A DNA stretch of 64,000 nucleotides, from NCBI RefSeq assembly GCF_002287175.1, contig NZ_LMVM01000023.1, positions 186,001-250,000 of the forward strand, given 5' to 3'. The position numbers and the translations under genes are program-made. Below the pieces are notes generated by a model that saw only the letters and a list, made by a program, of their open reading frames with translations, had not been told where the DNA came from and did not search any database. Source of the stretch: Methanobacterium bryantii. GTDB lineage: Archaea > Methanobacteriota > Methanobacteria > Methanobacteriales > Methanobacteriaceae. This document shows, one piece after another, positions 27,717 to 37,809 of this stretch (its first letter is position 1; every line of letters begins with the position of its first letter).

Positions 27717-28640
27717 TTAATAATAATTATCTATTGCACTTTTAACAAGTTTAAAAAAATAATTTAAATCATTTTTAAGAGTTATACACAAATAGTTCCA
27801 TGATTTATAAACATTCGAAGTTACAAGATCCAAATTTGGAATGCCGCCAAATACATTTCCTGCTACATTATTATCATACCATTTTTCAGCTACAGCATCA
27901 TTGTAAGGAGTAGTTTGAGCAGCAGTTGGGAATTTACCCTTCCAGTTGCCAACAAAAGCAGCTATTCCATGGTCATTCCGCCACACCAGGGTGCCGTTGT
28001 AACTTGTACTTTTTGTTATCTTTTCAAAGTTCTTATTGTTGGCATCAGCAAAGCTTGTTGCCCCACCTAAAAAATCATAGATTATTTCTGCCCCGTTCCA
28101 GCCGGTAGCATAATAATTTGCCCCTGCACCAGTAAACATCCTTGCAAAGTTGTAAACAGTTGCAGTAGGGTTTGCAACCTCCTTATTTTCAACCCACCCA
28201 TCAGAAAAACATGCATGCAGCAATATTACAGGAATGTTCTTTTTAAATGGCGCTTTAAATGTTTTATGTCCTAATCCAGTGCTCATTTGATTCCCCACAC
28301 CCCATACAAAACCGTCAGATCCAATAAGCGCAAATGGAGGGCTTGCAGTTCCGCCATTTTGATCATAATTTCCAGATTCATAGCCGCCGTGTCCTTCATA
28401 GATCACAGCATCCGCTTTGTACATTCCTTTTATAATGTTTTTAGTGGTTGCATTCTTACCATAAAGCCATAAAACATAGTATCCTTTACTTTTTAAAGCT
28501 TTGACAATTTGTGAAGCTTCATCATAATTATTTGCATCAGATACAACAAGAATATGCGCCTCAGCAGCAGGTAAAAAAACAAAAATACATATCACTGTAG
28601 CTAAAGCCACTTTCAATAAATTTTTTGAAACTCCATGCAA
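27717..28640 (-). CDS. Secreted caspase-fold peptidase-like protein, shortened paralogue
   Basis: The 307-residue protein is a tandem paralogue of the gene at 26.4-27.5 kb. It has the same signal peptide (ending in LPAAEAH), VIYEGHGGY (His near 84) and IPVILLHACFSDG (Cys near 144); HACF is even closer to the clan CD pattern. The C-terminal CARDB domain is broken: it starts (NLDLVTSNVYKSWNYLCITL) but loses similarity and ends after about 20 further residues, so a frameshift or deletion is likely. TTG 28640 is the start, with GGAG 8 bases upstream; the 30 upstream in-frame codons do not look coding. Confidence 0.68.
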   Translation of the reverse strand: MHGVSKNLLKVALATVICIFVFLPAAEAHILVVSDANNYDEASQIVKALKSKGYYVLWLYGKNATTKNIIKGMYKADAVIYEGHGGYESGNYDQNGGTASPPFALIGSDGFVWGVGNQMSTGLGHKTFKAPFKKNIPVILLHACFSDGWVENKEVANPTATVYNFARMFTGAGANYYATGWNGAEIIYDFLGGATSFADANNKNFEKITKSTSYNGTLVWRNDHGIAAFVGNWKGKFPTAAQTTPYNDAVAEKWYDNNVAGNVFGGIPNLDLVTSNVYKSWNYLCITLKNDLNYFFKLVKSAIDNYY

Positions 28641-28763
28641 TTTTATGTCTCCAATATAAAAAAATTTAATTTTATACCATTCACCACATTTTTCCAGAGG
28701 TGGTACATGACTGGTAAAATGAAGTTGCATATAATTTATTTCATTGTAATACTATAAAATATT

Positions 28764-28917
28764 TATTTAATAAGGCCCATGTCTCAAAAGTTGTGCAAAT
28801 ATTATATTATTTTTCATAGTAGGTGAACTACATGTTTTAAGATAATTTGCATATCAATCAAAATTACAATTTAAGATGAATTATATTCATGCACTTATCA
28901 GACATGAACGTTTAATA
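28764..28917 (+). mobile_element. MITE-like element, family 1, copy B
   Basis: About 154 bp with imperfect terminal inverted repeats around CATGTCT (left 28778-28784, right complement 28900-28906) and AT-rich ends. It aligns over its length with the copies at 10.6 and 59.7 kb: TTGTGCAAATATTAT, TTTTAAGATAA and ATTACAATTTAA are shared blocks. No coding capacity. It fills most of the gap between the second peptidase-like gene and carB. Confidence 0.8.
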
Positions 28918-29019
28918 AAATTAGTTAGAATGCTTAAAAAGATAGTTAAGTTAATTAATTGGATTAATTTTGTAATTGGGATACTAAGTTCAAAAATTAA
29001 AAATAAGGATTTTTAAGGC

Positions 29020-32000
29020 CTATGATTTATGGTAATCATTCAATGATTTTACTCCAATTTCATCGCCTTTAACCTTTTCAATTGCAGTAAGTGCTGCACG
29101 AGCTCCTGCAAGTGTTGTAACATAGGGTATTCCAAGTTCAATTGCCATTCTCCTTATGAAATAGCCGTCATCTGCAGACTGTTTACCTGAAGGCGTATTT
29201 ATTATAAGATCTATTTCATCATTTACCATTGCTTCTTTTATATTTGGAGAACCTTGACTGATTTTTTTAATTCTTCCAATTTTTACATGGTCTTCGACTG
29301 CTTTTGCAGTTCCCCTTGTTGCTACAAGATCAAATCCTAGCTCTTCTGCTTTTTGAACTATATCAAGGATTTTAGTTTTATCGGCATCTTTTACACTTAT
29401 AAATAATTTACCTTCAGTTGGAAGCTCCATACCCGCTGAAAGCTGAGATTTATAGTAAGAAACACCGAAGTTCTCATCAATTCCCATGCTTTCCCCGGTT
29501 GACTTCATCTCAGGGCCGAGTATTGCATCGGATTCTGGAAGTTTGATAAATGGAAATACTGACTCTTTAACAGCCACATGGTCAATTTTAACCATATCTA
29601 CAAGGCCCAAATCTTTTAATTTGGTGCCCATCATTAGTTTAGCCGCTACTTTTGCAATTGGCACTCCAACAGCTTTACTGACAAATGGAACAGTTCGGCT
29701 TGCACGTGGATTTGCCTCTAAAATGTAAACTTTAGGGTTTCCATCATCTTTTACTGCATACTGGATATTCATAAGCCCAACTACATCCAGTTCAAGTGCG
29801 AGTTTCCTTGTGTAATCTTTAATGGTTTCTATAACTTCAGCAGGAATAGTCTGTGGTGGTATAACACATGCTGAATCTCCTGAGTGTACTCCTGCCTCTT
29901 CTATGTGTTCCATTATTCCACCGATGAATACATCTTCGCCGTCACACAGGGCATCCACATCCACTTCAATAGCATCTTCAAGGAATTTATCCACAAGGAT
30001 AGGATGTTCTGGCGAAATTTTTACAGCTTCTTTCATGTATTCTTCAAGTTCTGTGTTATCGTAAACTATTTCCATAGCTCGCCCACCCAGTACATATGAC
30101 GGACGGACCAGTACAGGGAATCCTATTCTCTCTGCAGCAGTTTTAGCATCTTCAAAGGAATGAGCAATACCAAAATCTGCCTGAGGAATTCCAAGGCGAT
30201 CTAAAACTTTTGTAAATTGTTCACGGTCCTCTACACGGTCTATACTCTCATGAGGAGTACCTAATATCTTTACTCCTTCCTCTGCAAGAGGCACAGCTAA
30301 ATTTATTGATGTTTGACCACCAAACTGTACAACCACACCATATGGCTTTTCTTTATTGACTATGTTCATGACATCTTCCAGAGTCAATGGTTCAAAATAA
30401 AGCTTATTGGAGATATCATAATCAGTACTAACAGTTTCAGGATTGTTATTTATAACTATAGTTTCTATTCCTTCTTCTTTAAGTGCCATTGCACCATGTA
30501 CACAACAATAATCAAATTCTATACCTTGCCCAATCCGTATAGGTCCGGCACCGAGTATAATAACTTTTTTATTATCAGAAACTTCCACTTCATCAAACTG
30601 TTCATATGTGCCATAGTAATAAGGAGTTTTTGCCTCAAATTCAGCAGCACATGTGTCAACCATCTTATAGGTTGGAATGATTCCATTCTCTTCCCTTAAA
30701 GCCCTTACCTGTTTTTCAGGCATTCCTGTAATTTGAGAAAGTTTTTTATCTGAAAAACCCATTCTTTTTGCTTTTTTCAGTAAAAATGGATCAGAAATAG
30801 TGTCTTTGTTTAATTCTTTTTCAAAATTAATGATATTTAATATTTTATAAAGGAAAAATCCGTCAATTTTAGTGATCTTCTTTATCTCTTCAATGCTTAC
30901 GCCGGATTTAAGAGCCGTATACACCTGAAATATCCGCTTATCAGTAGCATTTTCAAGTAATTCCTCATTGAATTCCACATCGTCAAATCCATATCGCCCA
31001 ATATCAAGAGATCTTATGGCTTTATGGAGAGACTCTTCAATTGTTCGCCCTATTGCCATAACTTCCCCAGTAGACTTCATCTGGATTCCAATCTGCCTGT
31101 TTATACCTTTGAATTTATCAAAGGGCCATCTGGGTATTTTAGCAACAACATAATCAATAGAAGGTTCAAAAGAAGCAGGTGTTTCTTTAGTAATATCGTT
31201 TCTGATTTCATCAAGGGTCATTCCAATGGCGATTTTAGAAGATATTTTAGCTATTGGATATCCGGTTGCCTTGGAAGCTAATGCACTGCTTCTACTTACC
31301 CGTGGATTCACTTCAATTACTTTATATTCACCAGTTACAGGATGCACTGCAAACTGTATGTTACATCCTCCCTGAATTTTTAATGCCCTTATTATTTTAA
31401 TAGAAGCATTTCTAAGTCTCTGGTTATCATCATCACTTAAAGTCTGAGAAGGAGCAACAACGATACTCTCTCCAGTGTGTATTCCCATTTGGTCAATATT
31501 CTCCATGTTACACACAATTATGCACGTGTCATTTTTATCACGCATAACCTCATATTCAAACTCTTTCCAGCCCATTACAGATTGATCAATAAGTACCTGA
31601 CCAATATAACTCATGTCAAGCCCACGGGATGCAACCTCCATTAATTCTTCTTCATTATGGGCCACTCCCCCACCAGTACCTCCAAGAGTAAATGCAGGCC
31701 GGACAATAACAGGGTATCCAATCTCTTCAACTGCTTTTAATGCACCTTCCAGTGTGTCTACAGCGTGGGCTTTTGGTACCGGTTCATTGAGCCTCTTCAT
31801 AAATTCATCGAAAAGTTCACGATCTTCTACATTTCGTATAGTTTCTACTGATGAACCTATTACCTTAACACCTTTAAGAGCACCTATTTCCTCAAGTCCA
31901 GTTGCGACATTTAAACCCGTCTGTCCCCCCATTGTTGGTAAAATTGCATCTGGTTTTTCTTTTTCTATGATTTTTGCAACGATTTCTGGAGTTAATGGCT

Positions 32001-32199
32001 CGACATACACTCTATCTGCCATATCTACATCCGTTTGAATTGTTGCAGGATTACTATTTACAAGTACAGTTTCAATTCCCTCTGCCCGGAGGGATTCACA
32101 CGCTTGAGAACCAGAGTAATCAAATTCGGCTGCTTGACCTATTTGAATTGGCCCTGATCCAATGATAAGAACTTTTTTTATGTCATGATCCTTCGGCAT
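29020..32199 (-). CDS. carB: Carbamoyl phosphate synthase, large subunit
   Basis: Makes carbamoyl phosphate from ammonia, bicarbonate and two ATP for arginine and pyrimidines. The 1059-residue protein has two homologous ATP-grasp halves (KKVLIIGSGPIQIGQAAEFD at the start, KKVIILGAGPIRIGQGIEFD near residue 550), an oligomerisation region between them and the C-terminal MGS-like allosteric domain from about 930. Full length and unsplit, although some thermophilic relatives have it in two genes. carA lies 129 bp upstream in the same direction. Confidence 0.98.
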   Translation of the reverse strand: MPKDHDIKKVLIIGSGPIQIGQAAEFDYSGSQACESLRAEGIETVLVNSNPATIQTDVDMADRVYVEPLTPEIVAKIIEKEKPDAILPTMGGQTGLNVATGLEEIGALKGVKVIGSSVETIRNVEDRELFDEFMKRLNEPVPKAHAVDTLEGALKAVEEIGYPVIVRPAFTLGGTGGGVAHNEEELMEVASRGLDMSYIGQVLIDQSVMGWKEFEYEVMRDKNDTCIIVCNMENIDQMGIHTGESIVVAPSQTLSDDDNQRLRNASIKIIRALKIQGGCNIQFAVHPVTGEYKVIEVNPRVSRSSALASKATGYPIAKISSKIAIGMTLDEIRNDITKETPASFEPSIDYVVAKIPRWPFDKFKGINRQIGIQMKSTGEVMAIGRTIEESLHKAIRSLDIGRYGFDDVEFNEELLENATDKRIFQVYTALKSGVSIEEIKKITKIDGFFLYKILNIINFEKELNKDTISDPFLLKKAKRMGFSDKKLSQITGMPEKQVRALREENGIIPTYKMVDTCAAEFEAKTPYYYGTYEQFDEVEVSDNKKVIILGAGPIRIGQGIEFDYCCVHGAMALKEEGIETIVINNNPETVSTDYDISNKLYFEPLTLEDVMNIVNKEKPYGVVVQFGGQTSINLAVPLAEEGVKILGTPHESIDRVEDREQFTKVLDRLGIPQADFGIAHSFEDAKTAAERIGFPVLVRPSYVLGGRAMEIVYDNTELEEYMKEAVKISPEHPILVDKFLEDAIEVDVDALCDGEDVFIGGIMEHIEEAGVHSGDSACVIPPQTIPAEVIETIKDYTRKLALELDVVGLMNIQYAVKDDGNPKVYILEANPRASRTVPFVSKAVGVPIAKVAAKLMMGTKLKDLGLVDMVKIDHVAVKESVFPFIKLPESDAILGPEMKSTGESMGIDENFGVSYYKSQLSAGMELPTEGKLFISVKDADKTKILDIVQKAEELGFDLVATRGTAKAVEDHVKIGRIKKISQGSPNIKEAMVNDEIDLIINTPSGKQSADDGYFIRRMAIELGIPYVTTLAGARAALTAIEKVKGDEIGVKSLNDYHKS

Positions 32200-32328
32200 C
32201 TTTATCCCCGTTATTTTGTAACTTATTATTTTTGTGAGTTTAAATCCATTGAACTATGTTTTTATCTTTATTAAATATTTTTCAATCTGGCAGTCTTTTC
32301 TCTTTAAGTACTCCCAATGCTGATTTTA

Positions 32329-33411
32329 TTAATATTCCTTTATTATCTTAAGGAACCTATCAAATGTATAATCTGTATCGTGAGGTCCAGGACCTGCTTC
32401 TGGATGGTACTGTACACTTGAAACTGGAAGTTCCTCATGTTCAATTCCTTCAGGTGTACCATCGTTCAAATTAACCTGAGTCATTTTAAGAGGAGTTTTT
32501 TCAATTGATTCTGGATCAATAGTAAATCCATGATTTTGAGAAGTTATAGAAACTTTATCAGTCCTCAGATCCATTATTGGCTGATTTATTCCCCTATGGC
32601 CAAACTTCATCTTGTATATCTTGGCCCCAAATGCAAGCCCTATTACCTGCTGTCCAAGACATATTCCAAAAACAGGAAGTCTTTCAGATAATTTCCTTAC
32701 ATTTTCTATAGCCTCCTTTACCCTTGTGGGGTCTCCAGGGCCGCTTGATATAAGTATTCCATCAGGGTCGTGATCAAGAACGTCTTTATAATTAGTTTTA
32801 TACGGTAAAACAACTACACCAGTTTCTCTTTTGAGTAATGCATTTATACTGTTATTTTTTATTCCGCAGTCAACAATAGCTACCCTCCTTTTGAAATCTC
32901 CCCCATAAATTACAGGCTTGTCCACACAAACCTGATCTACAAGGTCTATTTCTTCTATATCTGGTTGATGCTTTGCAATATCCAGCAGTTCCTCATCAGA
33001 TATGTCTTCAGTTGTAAGTGCTCCTTTCATGGTTCCGTGTTCTCTGATCTTTATTGTAAGTGCTCTTGTGTCAACTCCACTTATTCCTGGAATTTTATAG
33101 TCGCTTAAAAATTCTGAAAGGCTTTTTTGGGAGTGGCTGTGTGATGGATGCTTGCTTTCATCCCTCACTATGAACCCTTCTGCCTTTATTCCATTTGATT
33201 GGAACCATTCGTCAGATATTCCATAATTTCCCTGAAGAGGATAAGTATTCATTAATATTTGACCTTTATATGAGGGATCTGTAAGTGATTCTACATATCC
33301 TGTCATTCCTGTAGCAAAAACTACTTCCCCAGTTTTTGTAGTTTCAAAACCAAAACTTTCTCCTTTAAATATTGTTCCATCTTCCAAAGCTAATTTTGCT
33401 TCCCTTACCAT
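32329..33411 (-). CDS. carA: Carbamoyl phosphate synthase, small (glutaminase) subunit
   Basis: Hydrolyses glutamine and channels ammonia to CarB. The 360-residue protein has the N-terminal CarA domain (LALEDGTIFKGESFG, GMTGYVESLTDPSYKGQI) and a class I glutamine amidotransferase domain with nucleophile FGICLGQQV and the catalytic QYHPEAGPGPHDT near the end. GGTGAT precedes the ATG. First gene of a carA-carB unit. Confidence 0.98.
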   Translation of the reverse strand: MVREAKLALEDGTIFKGESFGFETTKTGEVVFATGMTGYVESLTDPSYKGQILMNTYPLQGNYGISDEWFQSNGIKAEGFIVRDESKHPSHSHSQKSLSEFLSDYKIPGISGVDTRALTIKIREHGTMKGALTTEDISDEELLDIAKHQPDIEEIDLVDQVCVDKPVIYGGDFKRRVAIVDCGIKNNSINALLKRETGVVVLPYKTNYKDVLDHDPDGILISSGPGDPTRVKEAIENVRKLSERLPVFGICLGQQVIGLAFGAKIYKMKFGHRGINQPIMDLRTDKVSITSQNHGFTIDPESIEKTPLKMTQVNLNDGTPEGIEHEELPVSSVQYHPEAGPGPHDTDYTFDRFLKIIKEY

Positions 33412-33529
33412 TTAATCACCATATAATCGCGAGTTAGTTTAATAGCTTAAATTAATTTAATTAAAAAATTGAACTTTAATTTAGTAGTTATCTTTATCAC
33501 ATTTGATCTTTTACTATTATAGTTTTATG

Positions 33530-34075
33530 TAGTTTTCGAGAATTAGATATTGAAAAATTATTCGGCAGCCTTCAAAAATCAAAGATATTGACAGCTTGCA
33601 AACACTTGTATTTGCTGCCGTAGGAAACATAGCATACAAATAGGAAGTATTTGTTGCGTCATCTACGATTTGACAACATTCGCAAATTTAAAATTTTTGA
33701 TGTTTGAGGAAGTGCGTTCCTCAACCGTAAAAAATCAAAGTCAGCAAAAATCTTTGATTTTTGTGGCGTCAAAATCAGAAATTTTGACAGCTTTCGAAAA
33801 TTAGAGATTTTCGATAGATTTTCACATGCCCAAAAATTCAGGGAATTTTAGAAAAAGCAAAGCATGCAAACACGGAGTGTTTACTGCATCAAAATCAAAG
33901 ATTTTGATTGCTTTTTCTAACTCCCAAAAACCTATGGGTTTTTGAGGATTTTTGAGGGATTTTTTTGGACGGCTTTCAAAAACCAAAGGTTTTTGATGTT
34001 TGAAAATCGAAAATTTTTTAAGATTTTCAACCGCGAAAACAAAGTTTTCGCATGACCGCAAAATTCTAAGAATTT
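33530..34075. repeat. Palindrome array 3
   Basis: About 13 palindromes in 545 bp between carA and an acetyltransferase gene, the left part more worn than the right. Clear units: 33770-33788 (GTCAAAAT/ATTTTGAC region), 33889-33909 (ATCAAAATC/GATTTTGAT, loop AAA), 33976-33996 (TCAAAAACC/GGTTTTTGA, loop AAA), 34033-34051 (GCGAAAAC/GTTTTCGC, loop AAA), 34058-34078 (GCAAAATTC/GAATTTTGC, loop TAA). The TGTTT-hairpin-AACC-hairpin-CATG module occurs twice (about 33700-33740 and 33997-34053). The last hairpin reaches into the coding end of the acetyltransferase gene. Confidence 0.85.
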
Positions 34076-34506
34076 TGCACGGCTTTTTTCATGATTACAG
34101 CATCTTCACCGTCCTCATAATAACCTTCACAGATTTTACTTTCTTTAAAACCTAATTTAGTGTAGAATTTTCTTGCTCCCCTATTTCCAACTCTAACTTC
34201 TAGTTTAATTTCTCTTACATTACATTTTTTGAAGATATCTACAGCATAGCTTACAAGTTCCGCACCTACACCTTTCCTTCTGTAATTTTTATCTACCGCA
34301 ATTGAAATTATATGACCTTCATCTTCATATCTGATCCAAAATATAATATATCCCACAACAATATTATCTTGTTGGGCAACTAAAAATCCTGCCCCTAAAT
34401 TATAAATATCTATAATAATACTTGCCGGATAAGGATCCTTAAATGATTCCATTTCAATTTCAAGGACTCTTTTAATATCTGGACGTTTAAATTCTCTTAT
34501 TATCAT
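34066..34506 (-). CDS. GNAT-family N-acetyltransferase (RimI-like)
   Basis: The 146-residue protein shows the GNAT core: REFKRPDIKRVLEIEMESFKDP, the acetyl-CoA loop DKNYRRKGVGAELV (about residue 72-85) and ARKFYTKLGFKE. It resembles archaeal RimI/Ard1 proteins that acetylate N-termini. The last codons (AVQNS and stop) lie in a perfect palindrome of the adjacent array, so the natural C-terminus may have been changed by the array. Its start overlaps the start of UPF0146 on the other strand by 2 bases. Confidence 0.88.
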   Translation of the reverse strand: MIIREFKRPDIKRVLEIEMESFKDPYPASIIIDIYNLGAGFLVAQQDNIVVGYIIFWIRYEDEGHIISIAVDKNYRRKGVGAELVSYAVDIFKKCNVREIKLEVRVGNRGARKFYTKLGFKESKICEGYYEDGEDAVIMKKAVQNS

Positions 34507-34912
34507 GAATATCTCCGTGGTAGAAATGTGGAAAGATTTTGCTCAGTATATCATTAACAATTATAGTAACGCAGAGAAGATAGTGGAAGTAGGTGCTGGA
34601 AAGTTCCATAAAGTTGCCTCGATCCTGGAAGAAAACCTCAGTTCATCTATTGTCATGACAGATATTAAACCTTCTCATGGGAAAATAATCAAAGATAATA
34701 TTTGTAATCCGGACTTAAAAATATATGGTGGATCATCTCTTATTTATTCTATACGGCCCCAACCAGAATTGATGCCCCATCTTATTGTTGTTGCAGAAAA
34801 AACTGGTGCCGACCTTATCATAAAACCATTTTCCACAGACTCGGTAAATTCCAGCAAAATGAAGCTTATAAATTATAAAAGGGCAACTTTTTACAAGGCA
34901 TCTTATAAATAA
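34505..34912 (+). CDS. UPF0146 family protein
   Basis: The 135-residue protein has a Rossmann-like start (KIVEVGAGKFHKVASILEE), the DIKPSH segment and ADLIIKPFSTDSV, the pattern of archaeal UPF0146. The resemblance to SAM methyltransferases is weak and the family has no known function that I can state. ATG 34505 overlaps the divergent acetyltransferase start; ATG 34526 (MWKDFAQYI) with GTGG upstream is an equally good start. Confidence 0.8.
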   Translation: MNISVVEMWKDFAQYIINNYSNAEKIVEVGAGKFHKVASILEENLSSSIVMTDIKPSHGKIIKDNICNPDLKIYGGSSLIYSIRPQPELMPHLIVVAEKTGADLIIKPFSTDSVNSSKMKLINYKRATFYKASYK

Positions 34913-35274
34913 TAGCCCTTAAAGACGTAATTCTGCTAAAATTAAATTATTATTTATTTTTCAACATAATATACCATAAAAACATAATATTAAGCTTTAA
35001 AAATTGAAAATGATTTTTAAAATGGATTTTCTAAACAGCATAATGCTATTCGAAAATTATTTCTAGTTATAGTATTATAACATAATTCTTGATCAGATGG
35101 GAGAATTTAATTAATTATATATTAGGTTAATTACTATAAAGATTGAAGAACGGTTATAAAAAATATAAAATTTGAACCATAATTATAACCTTAAATGTCT
35201 TAAAACTATTTTTTACAAACTATCAAAAATAAATTTATGTTAATATATCATTTTACATTAAAAGATGTGTTACA
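34913..35274. other. 362-bp gap before the P-type ATPase gene
   Basis: AT-rich. TTAATATATC near 35238-35247 is a possible TATA box for the ATPase gene, giving a very short leader. Nothing else is supported. Confidence 0.4.
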
Positions 35275-37809
35275 ATGAAATGGCAAAAGTTAAGTGTAGA
35301 TGAAACGTTGAAGACTCTCAACTCAGATGCAAATAAAGGTTTAGCAGAGGAAGAAGCTAAAAAACGTAACCTTAAATTTGGACTGAATGAACTAGTCGAA
35401 AAGGAGAAACCTGGCCCAATACGTCTTTTTTTAGGGCAGTTTAAAGAAATACTTATAGTGATACTCATATTTGCCGCCATAGCGGCATATTATGTTGGAG
35501 ATACAATTGATGCGGTTGTTATCCTGATTGTTGTTGTAATAAATGCTGTTGTTGGATTTATACAGGAATACCGGGCAGAAAAAGCTATGGAAAAGCTTAA
35601 AGGCCTCATCTCCAATGAAGCAGTTGTTATCAGGGATGGTAAAAAACAGAAAATACTTGCCCAAAATTTAACACCCGGAGATATTGTTGTTATAGAAGAA
35701 GGAGACAATATTCCTGCAGATTTAAGACTAATAAAAAGTTTTGATTTAAGGGTAGACGAATCAGCGCTTACTGGAGAATCACTTCCAGCTAAAAAACACT
35801 CCGAAATTGTTGATGGGGACGAAGAAACAGATAATCTGGTTTTTATGGATACTGCTGTATCCTTAGGTAGAGGAAAAGGTGTTGTAGTAGCAGTAGGTAT
35901 GGGCACTTCTATAGGGAAAATAGCAGAATTAATACAGGAAGAAGAAGAGGATACTCCCCTACATCAAAAAATAGGCCGCCTCGGAAGGAACTTAGGAATT
36001 CTCGCACTGGTTGTCTGTTCAGTGGTATTTGTTTTACAGTACCTGCAGGGACTCCCAATAATTGATACATTTTTAACAGCTATTTCTTTAGCGGTTGCAG
36101 CGGTTCCAGAGGGCCTTCCTGCAATTTTAACACTTACACTCGCCCTTGGAATGCAAAGAATGGCAAAAAGCAATGCCATTGTTAGAAAACTCCTCGCAGT
36201 TGAGACTTTAGGGTCATGTAATGTTATATGTACCGATAAAACAGGTACACTTACCAAAAATAAGATGACTGTAAGGGAAACCCGCATAACTGCTCCTGAG
36301 AAAGCCTTTGAGATTTCTGCATTGTGTAACAATGCGGTTTTAAATGAAGGCAAACTCATAGGTGACCCTACTGATGGGGCCATATTAGCTTATGCTGAAG
36401 AAAATGGGTATACTAGGTCTGAACTTGAAAAAATACATCCAAGACTGCTTGAAATCCCGCTTGACAGCGTTAGAAAACGGATGACTACTGTGAATGATTT
36501 CAATGGAACTAATTATGTCCTGGTTAAAGGAGCTCCCGAAATCGTTTTGGACAAATGTATGTGGATTGAAAAAGATGCACGACCTCAAAAACTCGCTAAA
36601 CAAGATAAAGAGATCATATTAAATGACTTAAAGGACATGACAGGTAAAGCCCTTCGTGTTCTGGCTCTTGCATACAAAAAACTAACACCTGCAGAACAAG
36701 ATCTGAATAGTGTTGATAAAGATAAATTAGAAGAAAACCTTGTTTTCGTTGGTTTAGTTGGAATGATGGACCCACCAAGACAAGAAGCTAAAGAAGCAGT
36801 TGCAACCTGTATGAAAGCAGGGATCAGAGTCGTGATGATAACAGGAGACCATGAAGATACTGCTGCAGCCATAGGAAAAGAAATTGGAATTCTTACAGAT
36901 GGCAAAGTCCTCACAGGTTCCGAACTTGATAAAATCAATGAAGCTGAATTTAAAGAGATGGTTGATGATATCCAGGTTTATGCAAGAGTTTTCCCCGAGC
37001 AAAAAGTTAGAATTGTAGAAGCCCTTAAAGAAAAAGGCAACATCACATCCATGACTGGAGACGGTGTAAACGATGCCCCTGCTCTTAAAAAGGCAGCCAT
37101 TGGAGTTGCCATGGGAAGCGGTACCGATGTCGCTAAAGAGTCGGCAGATATGCTTTTACAGGACGATAACTTTGCTACTATTGTTAAAGCTGTTAAAGAA
37201 GGACGTATAATATTTGATAACATCAGAAGATTTGTCAGGTTCCAGCTTTCAACCAACATAGGAGCCATACTCACCATTACTTCTGCATCGATCCTGAGCC
37301 TTCCCGTACCATTTAACCCGATCCAGGTTCTATGGATAAACATAATTATGGACGGCCCACCAGCACAATCCCTTGGAGTTGAGCCTCCTGAAAAGAATGT
37401 TATGGAACGCGCTCCACTAAAAGAAGAAATAATACCCAGGAAGAATTTGCTTAAAATAGCCATTGCAGGAGTTGTAATGACTGTAGGAACACTGGTACTC
37501 TACTATTTAGAGCTTGTAAATGGAGCAGGTACTTTAAAAGCTACAACAATAGCATTTACTGTGTTTGTTATGTTCCAGATATTTAACGTGTTTAACTGCA
37601 GAGCAGAGAAGTTCTCAAACTTCTCAAACAAATTCCTGATTGTGGCAATTGGGCTGTCGTTCTTACTGCAGCTAGCCGTTATATATGTTCCATTCCTACA
37701 GGGCGTATTTAGAACAACTGCACTGTCAATAATTGACTGGATTGCAATTATAATAGTCGCCAGCTTGATTTTTGTAAGCGACTGGCTAGTTGAGAGGTTT
37801 ATGAAATGA
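35275..37809 (+). CDS. Cation-transporting P-type ATPase, Ca2+ (PMR1/SERCA-like)
   Basis: Pumps cations across the cytoplasmic membrane. The 844-residue protein has the actuator TGES (166-169), phosphorylation site DKTGTLT (Asp 321), hinge GDGVNDAP (595-602) and about ten membrane helices, with PEGLP (278-282) in helix 4. Of the SERCA calcium ligands, the site II residues appear kept (Glu of PEGLP; Asn and Asp in LWINIIMDG of helix 6), while the site I glutamate of helix 5 is replaced by alanine (STNIGAIL). That is the one-ion pattern of PMR1-type Ca2+/Mn2+ pumps. The stop overlaps the cobK start by 4 bases. Confidence 0.92.
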   Translation: MKWQKLSVDETLKTLNSDANKGLAEEEAKKRNLKFGLNELVEKEKPGPIRLFLGQFKEILIVILIFAAIAAYYVGDTIDAVVILIVVVINAVVGFIQEYRAEKAMEKLKGLISNEAVVIRDGKKQKILAQNLTPGDIVVIEEGDNIPADLRLIKSFDLRVDESALTGESLPAKKHSEIVDGDEETDNLVFMDTAVSLGRGKGVVVAVGMGTSIGKIAELIQEEEEDTPLHQKIGRLGRNLGILALVVCSVVFVLQYLQGLPIIDTFLTAISLAVAAVPEGLPAILTLTLALGMQRMAKSNAIVRKLLAVETLGSCNVICTDKTGTLTKNKMTVRETRITAPEKAFEISALCNNAVLNEGKLIGDPTDGAILAYAEENGYTRSELEKIHPRLLEIPLDSVRKRMTTVNDFNGTNYVLVKGAPEIVLDKCMWIEKDARPQKLAKQDKEIILNDLKDMTGKALRVLALAYKKLTPAEQDLNSVDKDKLEENLVFVGLVGMMDPPRQEAKEAVATCMKAGIRVVMITGDHEDTAAAIGKEIGILTDGKVLTGSELDKINEAEFKEMVDDIQVYARVFPEQKVRIVEALKEKGNITSMTGDGVNDAPALKKAAIGVAMGSGTDVAKESADMLLQDDNFATIVKAVKEGRIIFDNIRRFVRFQLSTNIGAILTITSASILSLPVPFNPIQVLWINIIMDGPPAQSLGVEPPEKNVMERAPLKEEIIPRKNLLKIAIAGVVMTVGTLVLYYLELVNGAGTLKATTIAFTVFVMFQIFNVFNCRAEKFSNFSNKFLIVAIGLSFLLQLAVIYVPFLQGVFRTTALSIIDWIAIIIVASLIFVSDWLVERFMK

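Noticed and set aside
29020..32199. Split of carB into two genes as in some relatives
   Set aside because: One uninterrupted frame of 1059 codons covers both halves.
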